64,000 bases of DNA from Brachypodius melanocephalos (taxonomy: Eukaryota > Chordata > Aves > Passeriformes > Pycnonotidae), in assembly GCA_013398615.1 (NCBI GenBank), contig VZSR01000393.1:4960888-5024887 (forward strand), in the 5' to 3' direction. The translations under genes were made by a program, and so were the position numbers. The notes under the pieces were generated by a model. It was not told where the DNA came from. It was given only the letters and a program-made list of their open reading frames with translations, and searched no databases. Positions 50,780 through 61,560 of the stretch are shown one piece after another. Position 1 is the stretch's first letter. Every line of letters begins with the position of its first letter.

Positions 50780-51060
50780 GATATAAATGGATCCCCATGC
50801 AATGAGATAGTGATTAATGGCAGGTAGAGCACAGTCTGCAAAGACGTGGCACTGTATTTGTCACCCCCCCAGAAGCTGTCATTTAATGCACTCTATCAGG
50901 AGCAGTTTTATGTAATGGACATGGGAAGATCCATAAAAGTAACATCTGAGACTGCAGCGGGGCAAGTATTGATTTATTTGTTACAATAAAATTTTTGTCA
51001 TTACTATGCAATTGCTCTATCTCTGGAGGAATTGATATATGTTGTGGGATGTTACAACCC
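50780..51060. other. Candidate conserved noncoding block
   Basis: Complex AT-leaning DNA with GTGATTAATGGCAGG, TGTCATTTAATGCACTC, GTATTGATTTATTTG and CTATGCAATTGC motifs. There are no simple repeats or open frames. The enhancer-like reading is inference. Confidence 0.3.
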
Positions 51061-51072
51061 ACTATGCAAAAC

Positions 51073-51126
51073 TTTTCTCTTTTTTTTTTTCCTTTTCTTT
51101 TTTTTCTATTTTTTTTTTTTTTTATC
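51073..51126 (+). repeat. T-rich pyrimidine tract
   Basis: About 54 bases are nearly all T with C interruptions, between two complex AT-rich blocks. No retroelement body was recognised. Confidence 0.92.
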
Positions 51127-51624
51127 TTCCATAATTTCCTGTAACTCTTCTAAGGAATCATTATTCCTTATTACATCGGCCTGGCATGCCACCTATTTAG
51201 ATAAATGCCTGAACAAGTGTGCAGTAAATATTCACAGCAGCTCATGTTTCAACTATATATGCCACTAATTAGATAATTTAGTGGCTCAAATAAATAAACA
51301 CAAAAATAGAACAGACCTGAAAAAAACAGGGAGTAAAATGTACAGCCACTGTCGTTCTGTCGGCCAAGACACCAACTTTTAGTCTTATGAAATGGCTCTA
51401 ATATGCTGTAGATGGGTGAAATAAAGAAGGATAAACAATGAGAGCAGAAAGAAAACCCCGTCTCACACTCAATTACCAGGTACAATAACAAATGATCAGG
51501 GAATATTATAAATAATGACTCCTCTGCATCGCACGTATTTATCCACCCATTTTTTGGCACCTTTCTCATGGAAAGCTCAGGGAACGTGCCAAGCAGAGTG
51601 TACCCAGGATTTCAATATCCAGAG
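51127..51624. other. Candidate conserved noncoding block upstream of the SINE relic
   Basis: AT-rich, high-complexity sequence (GAATCATTATTCC, CCACTAATTAGATAATTTAG, AGGATAAACAATGAG, GGGAATATTATAAATAATGAC) with little low-complexity DNA. A 106-codon minus-strand frame (51249-51569) is featureless. Its texture and its position next to an ancient SINE make it a good conservation-test target. Confidence 0.35.
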
Positions 51625-51775
51625 CCCTTTGTTTACAGACCTCAAAGCGCTTGTCAGAGGGGAGAAGCGTCATTGTCTCTCATTGACAGAGGGAGAATAG
51701 CCCGTGGCTCACCCAAGGTCACGGCACAGAGCTCCCATGCAAAAGAGCTGCTGGGGTTTTCTGCCCGGGTTTGCC
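51625..51775 (-). mobile_element. MIR/CORE-SINE-like relic, minus strand
   Basis: On the plus strand the segment shows TTACAGACCTCAAAGCGCTT at about 51633-51652 and CTCACCCAAGGTCACGGCAC further on. Read on the minus strand these become GTGACCTTGGGTGAGCCAC, the conserved core of MIR-type SINEs (GTGACCTTGGGCAAGTCAC), followed 50-60 bases later by AAGCGCTTTGAGGTCTGTAA, the tail motif seen in amniote MIR-like elements. Order and rough spacing both agree with the family. It is diverged and cannot be mobile. The tRNA-derived head is not clearly recognisable. Confidence 0.6.
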
Positions 51776-52691
51776 TTTTTTAGGTAAATAATGCAGCCCT
51801 TAAATGTGCTGGCAGAAATCATGGCCTCAGTGCTGGGGACTCCCACGTGAGAACTCAGATGATGTGGGACTGATGCAAGAGTGCTTTTTCCATACCACAG
51901 ATGCTTTATTTGCAGAATTCTGACCTGCTGACAGGTTTAGTTTTCCTTATGATTTCTTTACAACTTCGTTTATCAGCCCTGTGGTCTTTAAATTAGATTC
52001 TCCTTAGATTAAACCCATAGATTCTGAAACTGCTAAGCAATTTAATTAAGCAGGATGGAGAAAATAGGTGGAAGTTTTCTTTTGAATATCAACTGTTGCA
52101 GGCACCGGTGACAGTACCTGTGTGAAGGCACTTTAGAGCCTCAGGCTGGCACAATTCAGACTTGTTTATTATTTGAACACTGTCTGATAGGGCAGAGCTA
52201 GCCACACACTATTTATCATTTTCATTGCTATTCCTGATCCTAATAAAGTGCATTTTTGCTCTTGCCAGTTTTTGGAAGTGAGTGTTGGGTGGGAAAGAAT
52301 CTTGGGTTTCCCAAACCGCTTTATTTTTATCTTGCTTGCCTCAGTAACTGATGATGAGCATCCTAATTTGCTGTTTTCTCCTTGATTGTATTTTTTTTTT
52401 TTTAATAGAAACAGCTAGTGTTTCAATTTGCTCTCTGGCTAGACCATATTTTCTTGTGTGCTTTCCTCAAAATTTACCCAGGGCTTCAAAAAAGAGCACA
52501 TGCATCTTTTTCCCGAGACTTTGCCTCAAAAGCGGGGTGTGTGACTGGCATCTGGGTGTCAGGGGCTGCACACTCAGTGACACACAGGTACAGCACCTGC
52601 CTGACAGTGATGCTCTTCCCTTTTCACCAGTTAGGATAAAAATCATGTTCAGGATCTGCTCTAACTTAGCATAAGGGCTCCAAGCTTCCCT
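51776..52691. other. Unique noncoding sequence, no gene seen
   Basis: T13 lies at 52391-52403. Open frames of 107 and 73 codons at 52351-52674 are in different phases and featureless. No other feature was recognised. Confidence 0.55.
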
Positions 52692-52790
52692 TCAATCAGT
52701 GCAGGCTGTTTGGATGCTGTGGTTTCAGTCAGTGCAGGCTGTTCAGATGCTGTGGTTTCAGTCAGTGCAGGCTGTTCCAATGCTGAGGGT
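52692..52790. repeat. Three-copy 33-bp minisatellite
   Basis: Units are 52692-52724, 52725-52757 and 52758-52790, each built on TCAGTCAGTGCAGGCTGTT plus GATGCTG-type ends, with a fourth start at 52791. Because 33 is a multiple of three, a minus-strand frame reads an 11-residue repeat (QPALTETTASE). That frame (52661-52906) has no ATG upstream of the repeat and no known domain, so coding is not supported. Confidence 0.9.
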
Positions 52791-53339
52791 TCAGTCTGAT
52801 CCTCACTGGGAGTTTTGATGGCTGTAGCAGAGTTTGCATGGCTCAGTTGGAGCACTGGGGTTAGGATCCTGCAGGGCTGAGCTTGCTTGGAGAGGGCTGA
52901 GGGCAAGGGAATTTTCCTGGAAGCAGCCCAGGTGGAGAGGGGCTATAAGACAGAAATCAGGGGCTCTGTGAGAAGGTCTGGCCATGAGTGTTCTTTGCTA
53001 AGCTGCTCCTGGAAGACCCTTGGAGTGAACCAGTAAAAACAGGGTACTTTGAGGACAATGTTCCAGGCTGGACTCTGTCTTTTATCATCTTAAGGGCTTT
53101 AAGGTGGTTTCAACATTGATTTTCATGTCTGATTTTTTTCCATGTTGGATTTTCATTATTGCTCAGATAACACAAACTACAAATACTTGTGGTTGCTGAT
53201 CAGCTGATGGAAATATGAGGATTGCGTGACTTGCTGCTCAGCTCCATCTGAGGATACTCAGTATCAGTTAAGGTTAGGATCCAACAACAGCCAAATGAAC
53301 ACTCGGGAGGGGTCAATAAACTGCAAAGAAGATCTCATC
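52791..53339. other. Unique noncoding sequence, no gene seen
   Basis: No open frame with a signature and no recognised repeat beyond the end of the minisatellite. Confidence 0.55.
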
Positions 53340-54070
53340 TAGATTATCCTTTTTCCCCATTTCAAGCTGTTTGAAATGAACTTTTCTTCACATTTCACAC
53401 AAAGACACTTGCTAGCATTTTATCATTTATAAACTGATCAAAACTGAATCATTTACCAATCTATAATGTTCATGCCCATGCTGCTTAACATGAAAACACA
53501 AAAATATGTAATAAATAAAAGACCGATTTTGGCTTCAATTCTCAGCATCCGAGGAATAAACTTTTAAGTAGTGAGATAATTTCCAGCTATCCAGAGCTAA
53601 GCAGAAATATCATACCACTACACTAAACATCCGTGGTTTATATAAAAAAATATAGATTTCCTTTAAGTGCTTTACTTAAGTCTTTGGTAAGTCATATTTA
53701 CGTTATTATTGTTTATGTTCCGAGAAGTCAGTAGAAGGACAGCATTGTTGCAGTTTATGTGGTTTTTATGATTCACACTTGATGAGGTCGCTATCAAATG
53801 AGGGAGAAGAAACCACTGACATGTTTATAGCTGTGCTGTGCCATAGGACACATGGCAAGAACACAGCAGCGCGGGCAGGTCGCTGTGGTTTCGTAATCAG
53901 CATTTTTATATCCCCAAACATGTTTTTTGTTTTGATCTGCTCGAATCATTCCGCCCAGGAAGGCATCGTTTTAACCTGAAATTTGGCCTTGCCGTGGCGT
54001 GGTTATGCTAATCTGGTTAAATACCATCACCACACAGCTCATAAATGCAGATTGCAAGGTTCATTGTTTT
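53340..54070. other. Candidate conserved noncoding block (large)
   Basis: About 700 bp of high-complexity, AT-rich DNA has dense homeodomain, octamer-like and Sox-like motifs. Examples are CATTTATAAACTGATC, ATGTAATAAATAAAAGACCG, ACGTTATTATTGTTTATG, and GTTATGCTAATCTGG at about 54003, which holds an ATGCTAAT octamer variant. Low-complexity DNA is scarce and no credible frame exists. This is one of the two best enhancer-like stretches here, by texture only. Confidence 0.35.
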
Positions 54071-55928
54071 AAGAGACTTCACTTGAATCCTCAAGCAATC
54101 CTAAATTAAAGAATGAGCAGAAGAAAAGTGGATCATCAAATCTCAAGGTGGTGGATGGTGCAAAAGAGAAGCATCTGGTTCTTATGATGATGTAATTGGG
54201 CAGATCCAGATTACCAAGGTTTGAACTCTGACTTTCCTGATACTGGTTAATTTTTTCCCCCTGTGATGTCAGGAGTTTATTTGTTGCATTGTCACATTCT
54301 GTCTGCTTTGTCCAAATTTCAAGAAAGTGCTTGGGAATCTCAAAGTGTGCACACAAGTGTGATGCAGTGGACACTGTCAGACCAGACAGGCAACACAGGC
54401 ACAGCAACAATCCCAAAGTGCAATAACATCTTTTTGGACCAAAATTGTTTCTTCCAATTGTAACTACATCTTTTATTTATGCTGCCTCTCTGCTGAAGGT
54501 AACTTTGACTAGGGAAAGAACTTTACACTCTTTAAGGCCCCAGTTTGGATGTCTGGGTGCTGCTTTGGGGATTGACATTTGTCAATGTCAAGTTGTGTGT
54601 TTGTTTCTCCATCTGCCAAAGGTCGGTAGGAATCAACTGTGCTGGTGGGTGAAGGATGTAGTGGTGGGTGATTGTTTCATGAGATGATTGAGGTGAACTT
54701 CTTGTGGTCAACCTCTCCATGGGTTGTTAAGCAGGATCAGCTGCTGTTTGTCACCTTTTTTTGGTGTCTTGTTTGGGCAGATCTGGACCACAGAGGAAAC
54801 TTGCAGCTTGTCTGGCTGTACTTCTCTGCAAAATATTTGTTCCTTTTTATATTTCCAGCTGCCCTGTTAGATTATTAAGACCTCTACAGAGGTCTCCAGA
54901 GCTCAAGTCTCATGCTGGAAAATTCCATTCAGAGTATGCTGTGAATTCTTGCTCAGATATAAGTGCTGCTTTGAGTGTCTTCAGGGAGGATGTGGATACT
55001 CTCTTATAGCCTCCTTCTAAAATGTGTGTAGGTGTATTTGTGACTTTTCCCAAGGCTGATAAATCAAAGCAAAGATGCCAGGAAATTAATTTTAATCAGA
55101 TGAAATCCAAAGTGCTCTGAAGCTGGTTTTCTACCAGCCCTACTGAATTTTGGGTCAAACTACATAAGAAATCTTAAGCATTTCAGTATAGAGCATAAAA
55201 AACTGCTGGTGCGTGGAACTGGCACTTGTTTCTGCACCAATAAACTACCAGGAAGGTCCATGGTGAGAAGAACATCCCTTGGTTGCTTTTTCTATGAACA
55301 AGAAAGGAAGAGACAAGGAATTAGTACCAGGATGACTCTATAATAGCAGGGCTGGATAATGCAGGGCTTGATCCCCAAATCTGTCAGGTGTGAGGCTTTC
55401 AGGTGACACACACCCACAGGAAAGGCAGAGTGGTTATGGGATACTGACCAGAGCTTGGGCTGGAGCAATGGGAAGGGCAGGAAGAACTGAATTTTGTTTA
55501 GCACTGGAGAGGGAGGCAGGCAGGGTCATTCAGCCTCCTCTGCTAGACCCAAAACTGGAGGGAAGGGAGAGCATGTCAGTTCTTGGAAACATCTTTCTTT
55601 TGGCTCTTTCCAACAAGATTCTTCAATGTGTTTATTGTCATCTGGATGCTTGGGGATCACTGAGCAGGGAGCTTTATCTTAGACTGAGTTCACAGGGCTT
55701 GGACTTTGCTCCTCGAAGCTGGTGTCAGAAGCACTGTGCAGAGCTGAAGTGAACCATGATAATTTCAAGATTTTTCAAGTCTCTTGCTTGATATCTTCCT
55801 CTCCTCTGAGTTTTTTTCCTCCACTCCACATAGAAAAAAACTTAAATGCATATTTTTCTAAGAGATGGCTGTCTAAATTTTCCTCAAGTTAAACCATGTG
55901 TTTTGTTGGAAACTTTAGATATTTATCT
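54071..55928. other. Unique noncoding sequence, no gene seen
   Basis: Open frames of 115 codons (54069-54416, minus) and 120 codons (55390-55752, plus) have no recognisable domain. A small 7-bp inverted repeat with a 2-nt loop is at 54571-54586. Confidence 0.55.
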
Positions 55929-55951
55929 GTTTTGTTTTGTTTTGTTTTTTT
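55929..55951 (+). repeat. (GTTTT)4 microsatellite
   Basis: Four GTTTT units followed by extra T's, in unique sequence. Confidence 0.9.
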
Positions 55952-58162
55952 CTCCTTTCCCTCTTATACTTTTACCCTCTCCTTAGGGACCCACAAAGCA
56001 AAACACCAATGTCTCTTCCAGACAATGTTAGAAGGACAAGAGATAAAGCAGGGTTATATTTGCTTTCAGAAGAGTTTAAGATAACTGGTTGCCAAGCTCT
56101 CCATCTGTGTGGGTGAAGAGCAGTGGATGCAGAACCTTGCACGTCAGCTCCATGGGGAACAGGCAGCAGAGCTCCTGCCTTGCTTCTCCAGGGAAAGTGG
56201 ACTGACAGTGTGGACAGTAGCAGGACTTGCCCATCTATAGAAGGGTTAGAGCTCTCAGAATCTCCTTTAGTAAAGGCTTGCCTTTCTACCAATGAAATAA
56301 AAGGCCTTATTCATGTCCTTGGTGGCTGTGAATTTGGCAACTTCCAAGAGCACGATATAATTTCTATTTTTGACAACTTGGTACATGATTAGAAAAAGGA
56401 GGAATATGCAGTAAGTAACAGACCAAGAATAGAGCAATAGATGATATTTTCAGATTTAATTTTTTCCTTTCTGGGCACTGATTTTCTGGGGGTTGTTATA
56501 AACATCATCTGCATGGCTATTTCCCAGTAGGAAAGAGTCAGGTCTCTGATAGATCTGCCCCTTCAGTGAAGAGTATTTCTGAATTGGAAATGAAATCCTC
56601 TCTGCCCTACTGATGTGTGTCAGGAGTAGGTGAGCAAACCAGTCCTACCTGAGCTCTTCCCTGTAACCAAAAGTTTCTTACACTCTGAAGCAACAATGCA
56701 GTTCTCTTTACTTTCCAGCTTAAGATTCACATGAGAATCCAAAATCATGGTGGGTGATAAATATAAAAAATATCTGAGTGACTATTTCATCTTCCTTCCT
56801 GTGTTTTGAGATTAAATAACCCTCATTCCCCACCAACACAAAAGCTATACTCCTGGCTTTTAAGAAAATCATTATTTCAGGAAAATTCAGTTTTTTCAGC
56901 TGTGTATCCACCCAGCCAGTAAGTTCTGTCTGTGCAGCTTCTATGAACAGGTACATGTGGATTTCTAGAACAAAACAGCCACAAACTGCAGCGACACTGG
57001 TGACAACACAGAACAGGAAATAAATTTAGTCCCTGTGTAAAGGTGACACTCGGCTCAGTGGCACAGTTTGCTTTGGAATATTAAAAGATAACATATGAGA
57101 AACATGCAGCTCACTACTGGTGTAGCTTTGAGGATTATTAGGGAGGATATTAATTTAAGTAGCTCAGCACTTAATCCAGGGAGGTGACTTAAAAGGAGCT
57201 GGGAGCAGCAAGCAGGAACCTCGCACTGCTGGAGAAAATGAAGAAACAGCTGGAGAACAGGGCCAGCCTCACTGTTATTGTACATGGCAGTGAGTGGCAC
57301 CAGGGATAAGTCAGGCAATGCTGAACTCCTGTTCAGTTTGTGGGGTGTATTTCCTGCTCCCAAGACCTCTGCTGTGACTGTCACCTACGTGATGGTTCAT
57401 GGACAGCAGATAATCCTGTGGGTTGGGTGCTGGAAACTTTTACTTTGCTTAGCAGAGTGAAACAACTTCACTGCAAAGAAGAAAGGATTCAGGGGGAGGG
57501 GGATGAATTAGTCTCACTTCACTGAAGCAAGCCATGCTACAGAGCTTTACACTATCTGAGGAATGGGCTTGTGGAGGGATAAAATGACAGGAGTATTATC
57601 ATTCTGCCTTCAACTGCTGTAAAAGGAAGATTTTGTTTGTTGGAAATTTATGGTGGCATATAGGAGTGTTTATGTGAACAGCAGAAAGCAAAAATGCATT
57701 CTGTAATATCCTGACCCCGTGTGTTTGCTAGGCTTAGCTTGGTTTTCCTGTGACTGAATTTTAATTTCAGTCTACTCCCCCTCCAAATATCTGTTTTGTT
57801 CTCCCCCAGTTCTGCTGGTTACTGTGTTAAGTGCAGTGATGTATTGTGAGAAGTGCCTTTGTAACTGGTCTGTCTGCAAAGGACCATGTCCAAAAGAACA
57901 GAGAAAGGGATACGCAGAGCATGAAAATCCCGTGGAGATTGATGACTGTGTACACCAGCACATGGGGATGTGTATTTACACAGGGGGGAAAGGAGAAGCG
58001 GAGCAAGAGGCTTCAAACTTTGGTCAGCCGTGAGAACTGACCCTGTAATGCGTTTTGAGGCTCTTTGCATGTGTATCTTTGATTCTCTGTAATGAGTAAC
58101 GCACTTACAAGGGATTATTTCATCTCCCAGGGGACAGCCTGACCCCTCTCACCTCCCCTTAT
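55952..58162. other. Unique noncoding sequence, no gene seen
   Basis: Open frames up to 109 codons lie on both strands without domain signatures. No repeat family was recognised. Confidence 0.6.
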
Positions 58163-58203
58163 CGTGGGCGTGAGGAGCCACGGGGGAGGCGGATTGCGCT
58201 TCG
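58163..58203. other. Dense CpG cluster (six CpG in 41 bp)
   Basis: CpG dinucleotides at 58163, 58169, 58181, 58190, 58197 and 58202 lie in DNA otherwise poor in CpG. The cluster is far below CpG-island length. It has no TATA or initiator context that I can defend. Confidence 0.8.
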
Positions 58204-58539
58204 CCCTTCCCTGAAGGGTGTGTGCAGGGATGGAGTCTGGCAGGCTGAAAAGAAAAACCAGCAAAAAATGAATTCTCTGGCCCTCAGCGTGGCTGTGGGG
58301 TGTTTGACCTTGGCTGTGTGGCTGTGGGTGCTGAGCCTGGCAGCCCCAGGGATGGAGAGGCTGAGCTCTGGCAGTATCCCCTATATATCTATACATACCT
58401 ACACCTTTTAGTACACCAGCTACAGCTCACCCAAAGGCACTCCACTGGAGTGTGCACACATTTATTAAGAAATCCTTATGTATGTTTTACACCTCTTTTC
58501 CTCCTGATTTAAATGTCCTGATGAATATTTATTATATCC

Positions 58540-58710
58540 AATTAAATTTTAGTGGCGTATTTGGTTGTCGGGAATGAAATCTTTATTATTATTTACATAT
58601 CCTTTTGTTATTTGCATATCTTTATTTACATCTTTGGCTTTATTATTAATGCACACATACAACTTTTAAAGTAAAGACAAAACCTTTGACTAGAAGGAGG
58701 CTTAAATGCG
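58540..58710. other. Candidate conserved noncoding block with octamer
   Basis: AT-rich, complex sequence with TCCAATTAAATTTTAG, TTATTATTATTTACATATCC, an ATTTGCAT octamer at 58610-58617 and CTTTATTATTAATGCAC. No open frame. The regulatory interpretation is inference. Confidence 0.28.
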
Positions 58711-58861
58711 AGTGTTTACACTGCTAATATCTGCCAGAGAAAATACAGAACAGAAACTCATACCTAAACTCACATGCTCAGGAAGAGACATTCCTAGTGT
58801 CCTGTTGCTATTCTCTTTTTTTCTTCATGATGAATTTAAAATATAGAAGGTTGGCATGTGG

Positions 58862-58877
58862 AAAAAAAAAAAAAAAA
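58862..58877 (+). repeat. A16 homopolymer tract
   Basis: Sixteen consecutive A's with no recognised retroelement body or target-site duplication. Confidence 0.9.
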
Positions 58878-59645
58878 GTGAATTTTCCTCATCTGATCCA
58901 GATCTATGCAATGAATATCTAAGAAGCAAGCAATTTGTCAGGAGTTTTCAGACTAAAGCTCCTATAGCACATGGCTTGTAGGGAGCAGTGATTTACAATT
59001 CCCTGTGAAAGCTTTCCTGGGCTGAAAAGCTAATAGATGATGTTGCTATTTAAGTGCTAAGAGAATGTTTTCAGCCCTCAAAGGTTGGGATCAAATAAAA
59101 GTTTTGTTTCTTGGAACACACAAGGGAATGGTTTTATCCTGAACTGATGTGTCTCTGTTATTTATCTGTTTGAATTCATTGGAAAATAAGTGTTTTCACC
59201 AGGGAAATACTTTATTTTAGCATGAAGAGCCATTGAACACATACATCTGCCTTGGTGCAAAATTAGCTGTGATATTAAACTCACGTTCAAAGGTGTATTG
59301 GCAAACATTCATGTGGAGTCCAAAAACACTCATTACTTTTTTTTGATTCTGCTGTGGGTTTTCTATATCAGTACCCACACATCTACCTAGTGACTGAGAG
59401 ATGAATTTAACACCTCAGAGATGTGACAATTCCTTGAGGACTCTTGTGGCCTGTCTTCATATGGAGGTCTTAAGTACAATTTATGAATTCTGGTTGAAGT
59501 TATGAAGTTGCTGGTATGAAAAATGGGAGCGTCCTGGATTGCTGCAGGTAGCGAATCCATCATTTTCTCACAAGGTCTGTCACGTTCTGCAGGATAATGA
59601 CCATGGAGAGCCACTCATTTTAATGCCTTTGTTCTGAACAGGGAG
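58878..59645. other. Unique noncoding sequence, no gene seen
   Basis: No open frame above 75 codons with any signature and no recognised repeat. Confidence 0.55.
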
Positions 59646-60428
59646 TCAGGAGAACAGATTTTCCCCCCATAATGCCAGGAGAGGGAAATAAGGTCTTTGG
59701 TAATTTCTCGGACAGAAGCAAGAGGATGAAACATTCTTTGAAAAAGAAGTCATGGAGGAACAAGAAAAACAGACAGAGCTCCGAGGAAGGAATAAATAAT
59801 TTCCTAAGAGAAAAACCCAATCTAATGGCAGGACCCAGAGTAGGCCAGAGAAAGTTGGCAAGAAGAGCTGAAAAACTCTCTCTGAAAAGAAGCCATGAGA
59901 CAGCAGAAAAAAATCTTCATCAGCTAATGAGCTCAGATTCCTGTCCAAGGAATTCTCCAAAGTGCTGAGGAACCAGAGAGAAAGAAATAAATATAAGCAT
60001 TGGGGTTTTTTTTTGTTTGTGTATCTTTTGACTTCATGATAAGTGACAGGGATATTTTGTACTTGGACACACATGAGGATTTGTAAAGGATCATTGTGTT
60101 CAGAGTTTGCAACTGCTAATTCCAAAATCCTCTGGCTGGGGAGGATCCCCTGATGAATACCCACCCAGAGATGACACTGCACTCTCTCCCAGCAGTGAGT
60201 TTCTATTATTTTTTTTTCACCCTTAGTATAGAGGTGACAGTTTTTGCCAGTGTCTGGTTTCCTATCACTATTGAGGAGCTCTTGGAGGGCAGAGCAGTGG
60301 AGCACAGTGTGGCTTTGCTCTGCTGACAGCCCCTCTCTGCGAATCCTTTTTGGCAAATTGGAAGTGTGGTCCGAACCATGCCTTTTGCATCTGAAACAGA
60401 AGAGGTGGAGAAAGCCTCCATCACACAA
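59646..60428 (-). other. 260-codon open frame, no recognisable protein, non-ATG start
   Basis: This is the longest stop-free run in the window. The frame opens at TTG. The first ATG is at 60074, which leaves 142 codons. The translation has no recognisable domain, and its second half is rich in Leu, Phe and Ser because the plus strand from about 59690 to 59990 is purine-rich, which removes minus-strand stop codons. A 98-codon plus-strand frame (59672-59968) is open in the same DNA. Most likely a chance frame. An unannotated exon or decayed gene cannot be excluded by eye. Confidence 0.12.
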
Positions 60429-60719
60429 TTAACTTCATTTTGTCACACTGAAGTCTCCCTTCCTTTGCTTTGCCTGTCAGACTGCATTGAACCCCGGCGA
60501 GAGGACTTGCAGTGTGTTTTTGAACTTGAGAAATGACAGAGGCCTCTAGCACAGGCTGTAAAACATAATTCCTGCCACTCCATCCCTTTTCAGTGACAGT
60601 ATAGTGGGAAGCAGTGCTGAGCACCCAATGCAGAGTCACTTTTTCCTGTCTCTGCAAGACGTTGCTTTAAAATTAGGTGAGATGCATTGATTTGAGAAAG
60701 CCAGGAGCAGGGCCCAGAG
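60429..60719. other. Unique noncoding sequence
   Basis: Overlapping short minus-strand frames are featureless. No repeat was recognised. Confidence 0.5.
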
Positions 60720-61250
60720 GAGGTGAAAGAAGAGATGCTGCTTGCTCTGTTAGAGCTATTTACTGACCAGCTTTTATTTTGGCCTTTTATATCGCTGCGA
60801 AATTCATACATTGTCTTTGCCTTTTGTGTACAGCCTCTCAACAAGTATCTCTTTGTCAGCCTCACAAAGGGCAATAAACTCTGTGTTGCAAATAAGCCTC
60901 AGTAGCCGCTGGACATTATGACTAATTGTAATGCAGCATATATCCTTGAGGACTATAAACCTATATTAAAAGACAATGGTTGAGAGAAAAGCTATTGAAT
61001 CGAGATAGTACTCATGTAACCCCATGGGGGCTCGACAGACAACAAGGAGGCCATTGATACCAGCTCTGATACAAAAAGCCACACAGACAGAGAGTCATCC
61101 AAACCAGTATGGTGTGTGCATGACCACATAGCTCAGTTTAATGCTGCTTTTGTTTTGGTCTCACTTCGAGGCAGACGACACACACTGGAACATCAGAATT
61201 AGTTCTGTTTAGATTGCTGCAGAGGGAACGAGTGAGAAAATTAATGGAGC
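60720..61250. other. Candidate conserved noncoding block (strongest looking)
   Basis: About 530 bp has no low-complexity interruption and balanced motif content: TTTTATTTTGGCC, TTTATATCGCTGCG, TATGACTAATTGTAATGC, ATATTAAAAGACAATGG, CTATTGAATCGAGATAG and GGAACGAGTGAGAAAATTAATGG. A credible frame and known repeats are absent. Such dense, uninterrupted, CpG-containing AT-rich sequence is typical of deeply conserved vertebrate enhancers. Conservation is inferred, not observed. Confidence 0.35.
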
Positions 61251-61361
61251 AGTGTCCCCCTTACCTTCTCTTGTTGTGTGCCAGCTTGTCTGAAATCTGC
61301 CCAGTCCCAGGGTAAATTCTGTAAGAAAAGTGAAGGAAAACGCTGTTGTCTTTTTGATGTG

Positions 61362-61450
61362 GTTTGTTTGTTTGTTTGTTTGTTTGTGGGGGGTTTTTTT
61401 CCTTTTTTTTTTTTTCTTTTTCTTTGTGTTTGGGTTGGTTTGGTTTTTTT
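61362..61450 (+). repeat. (GTTT)6 and G/T-rich low-complexity tract
   Basis: Six perfect GTTT units (61362-61385) are followed by G7T7 and T-rich, G-interrupted sequence. The plus strand has almost no A for about 90 bases. Confidence 0.92.
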
Positions 61451-61499
61451 ATTTCTAAAAGATTGAGAAATATTGAAGTTTCTTTTGCTATTTCTCTTT

Positions 61500-61560
61500 T
61501 ATAGTCTCTCTCCTTTTTTAGTCTCTCACTCTTTTTTTTTTTCTTTTTTTTTTTTCCCTT
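61500..61560 (+). repeat. T/C pyrimidine tract
   Basis: TCTCTC and TCTCAC steps run into long T runs at 61531-61556. This is a second strand-asymmetric tract just downstream of the GTTT repeat. Confidence 0.9.
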
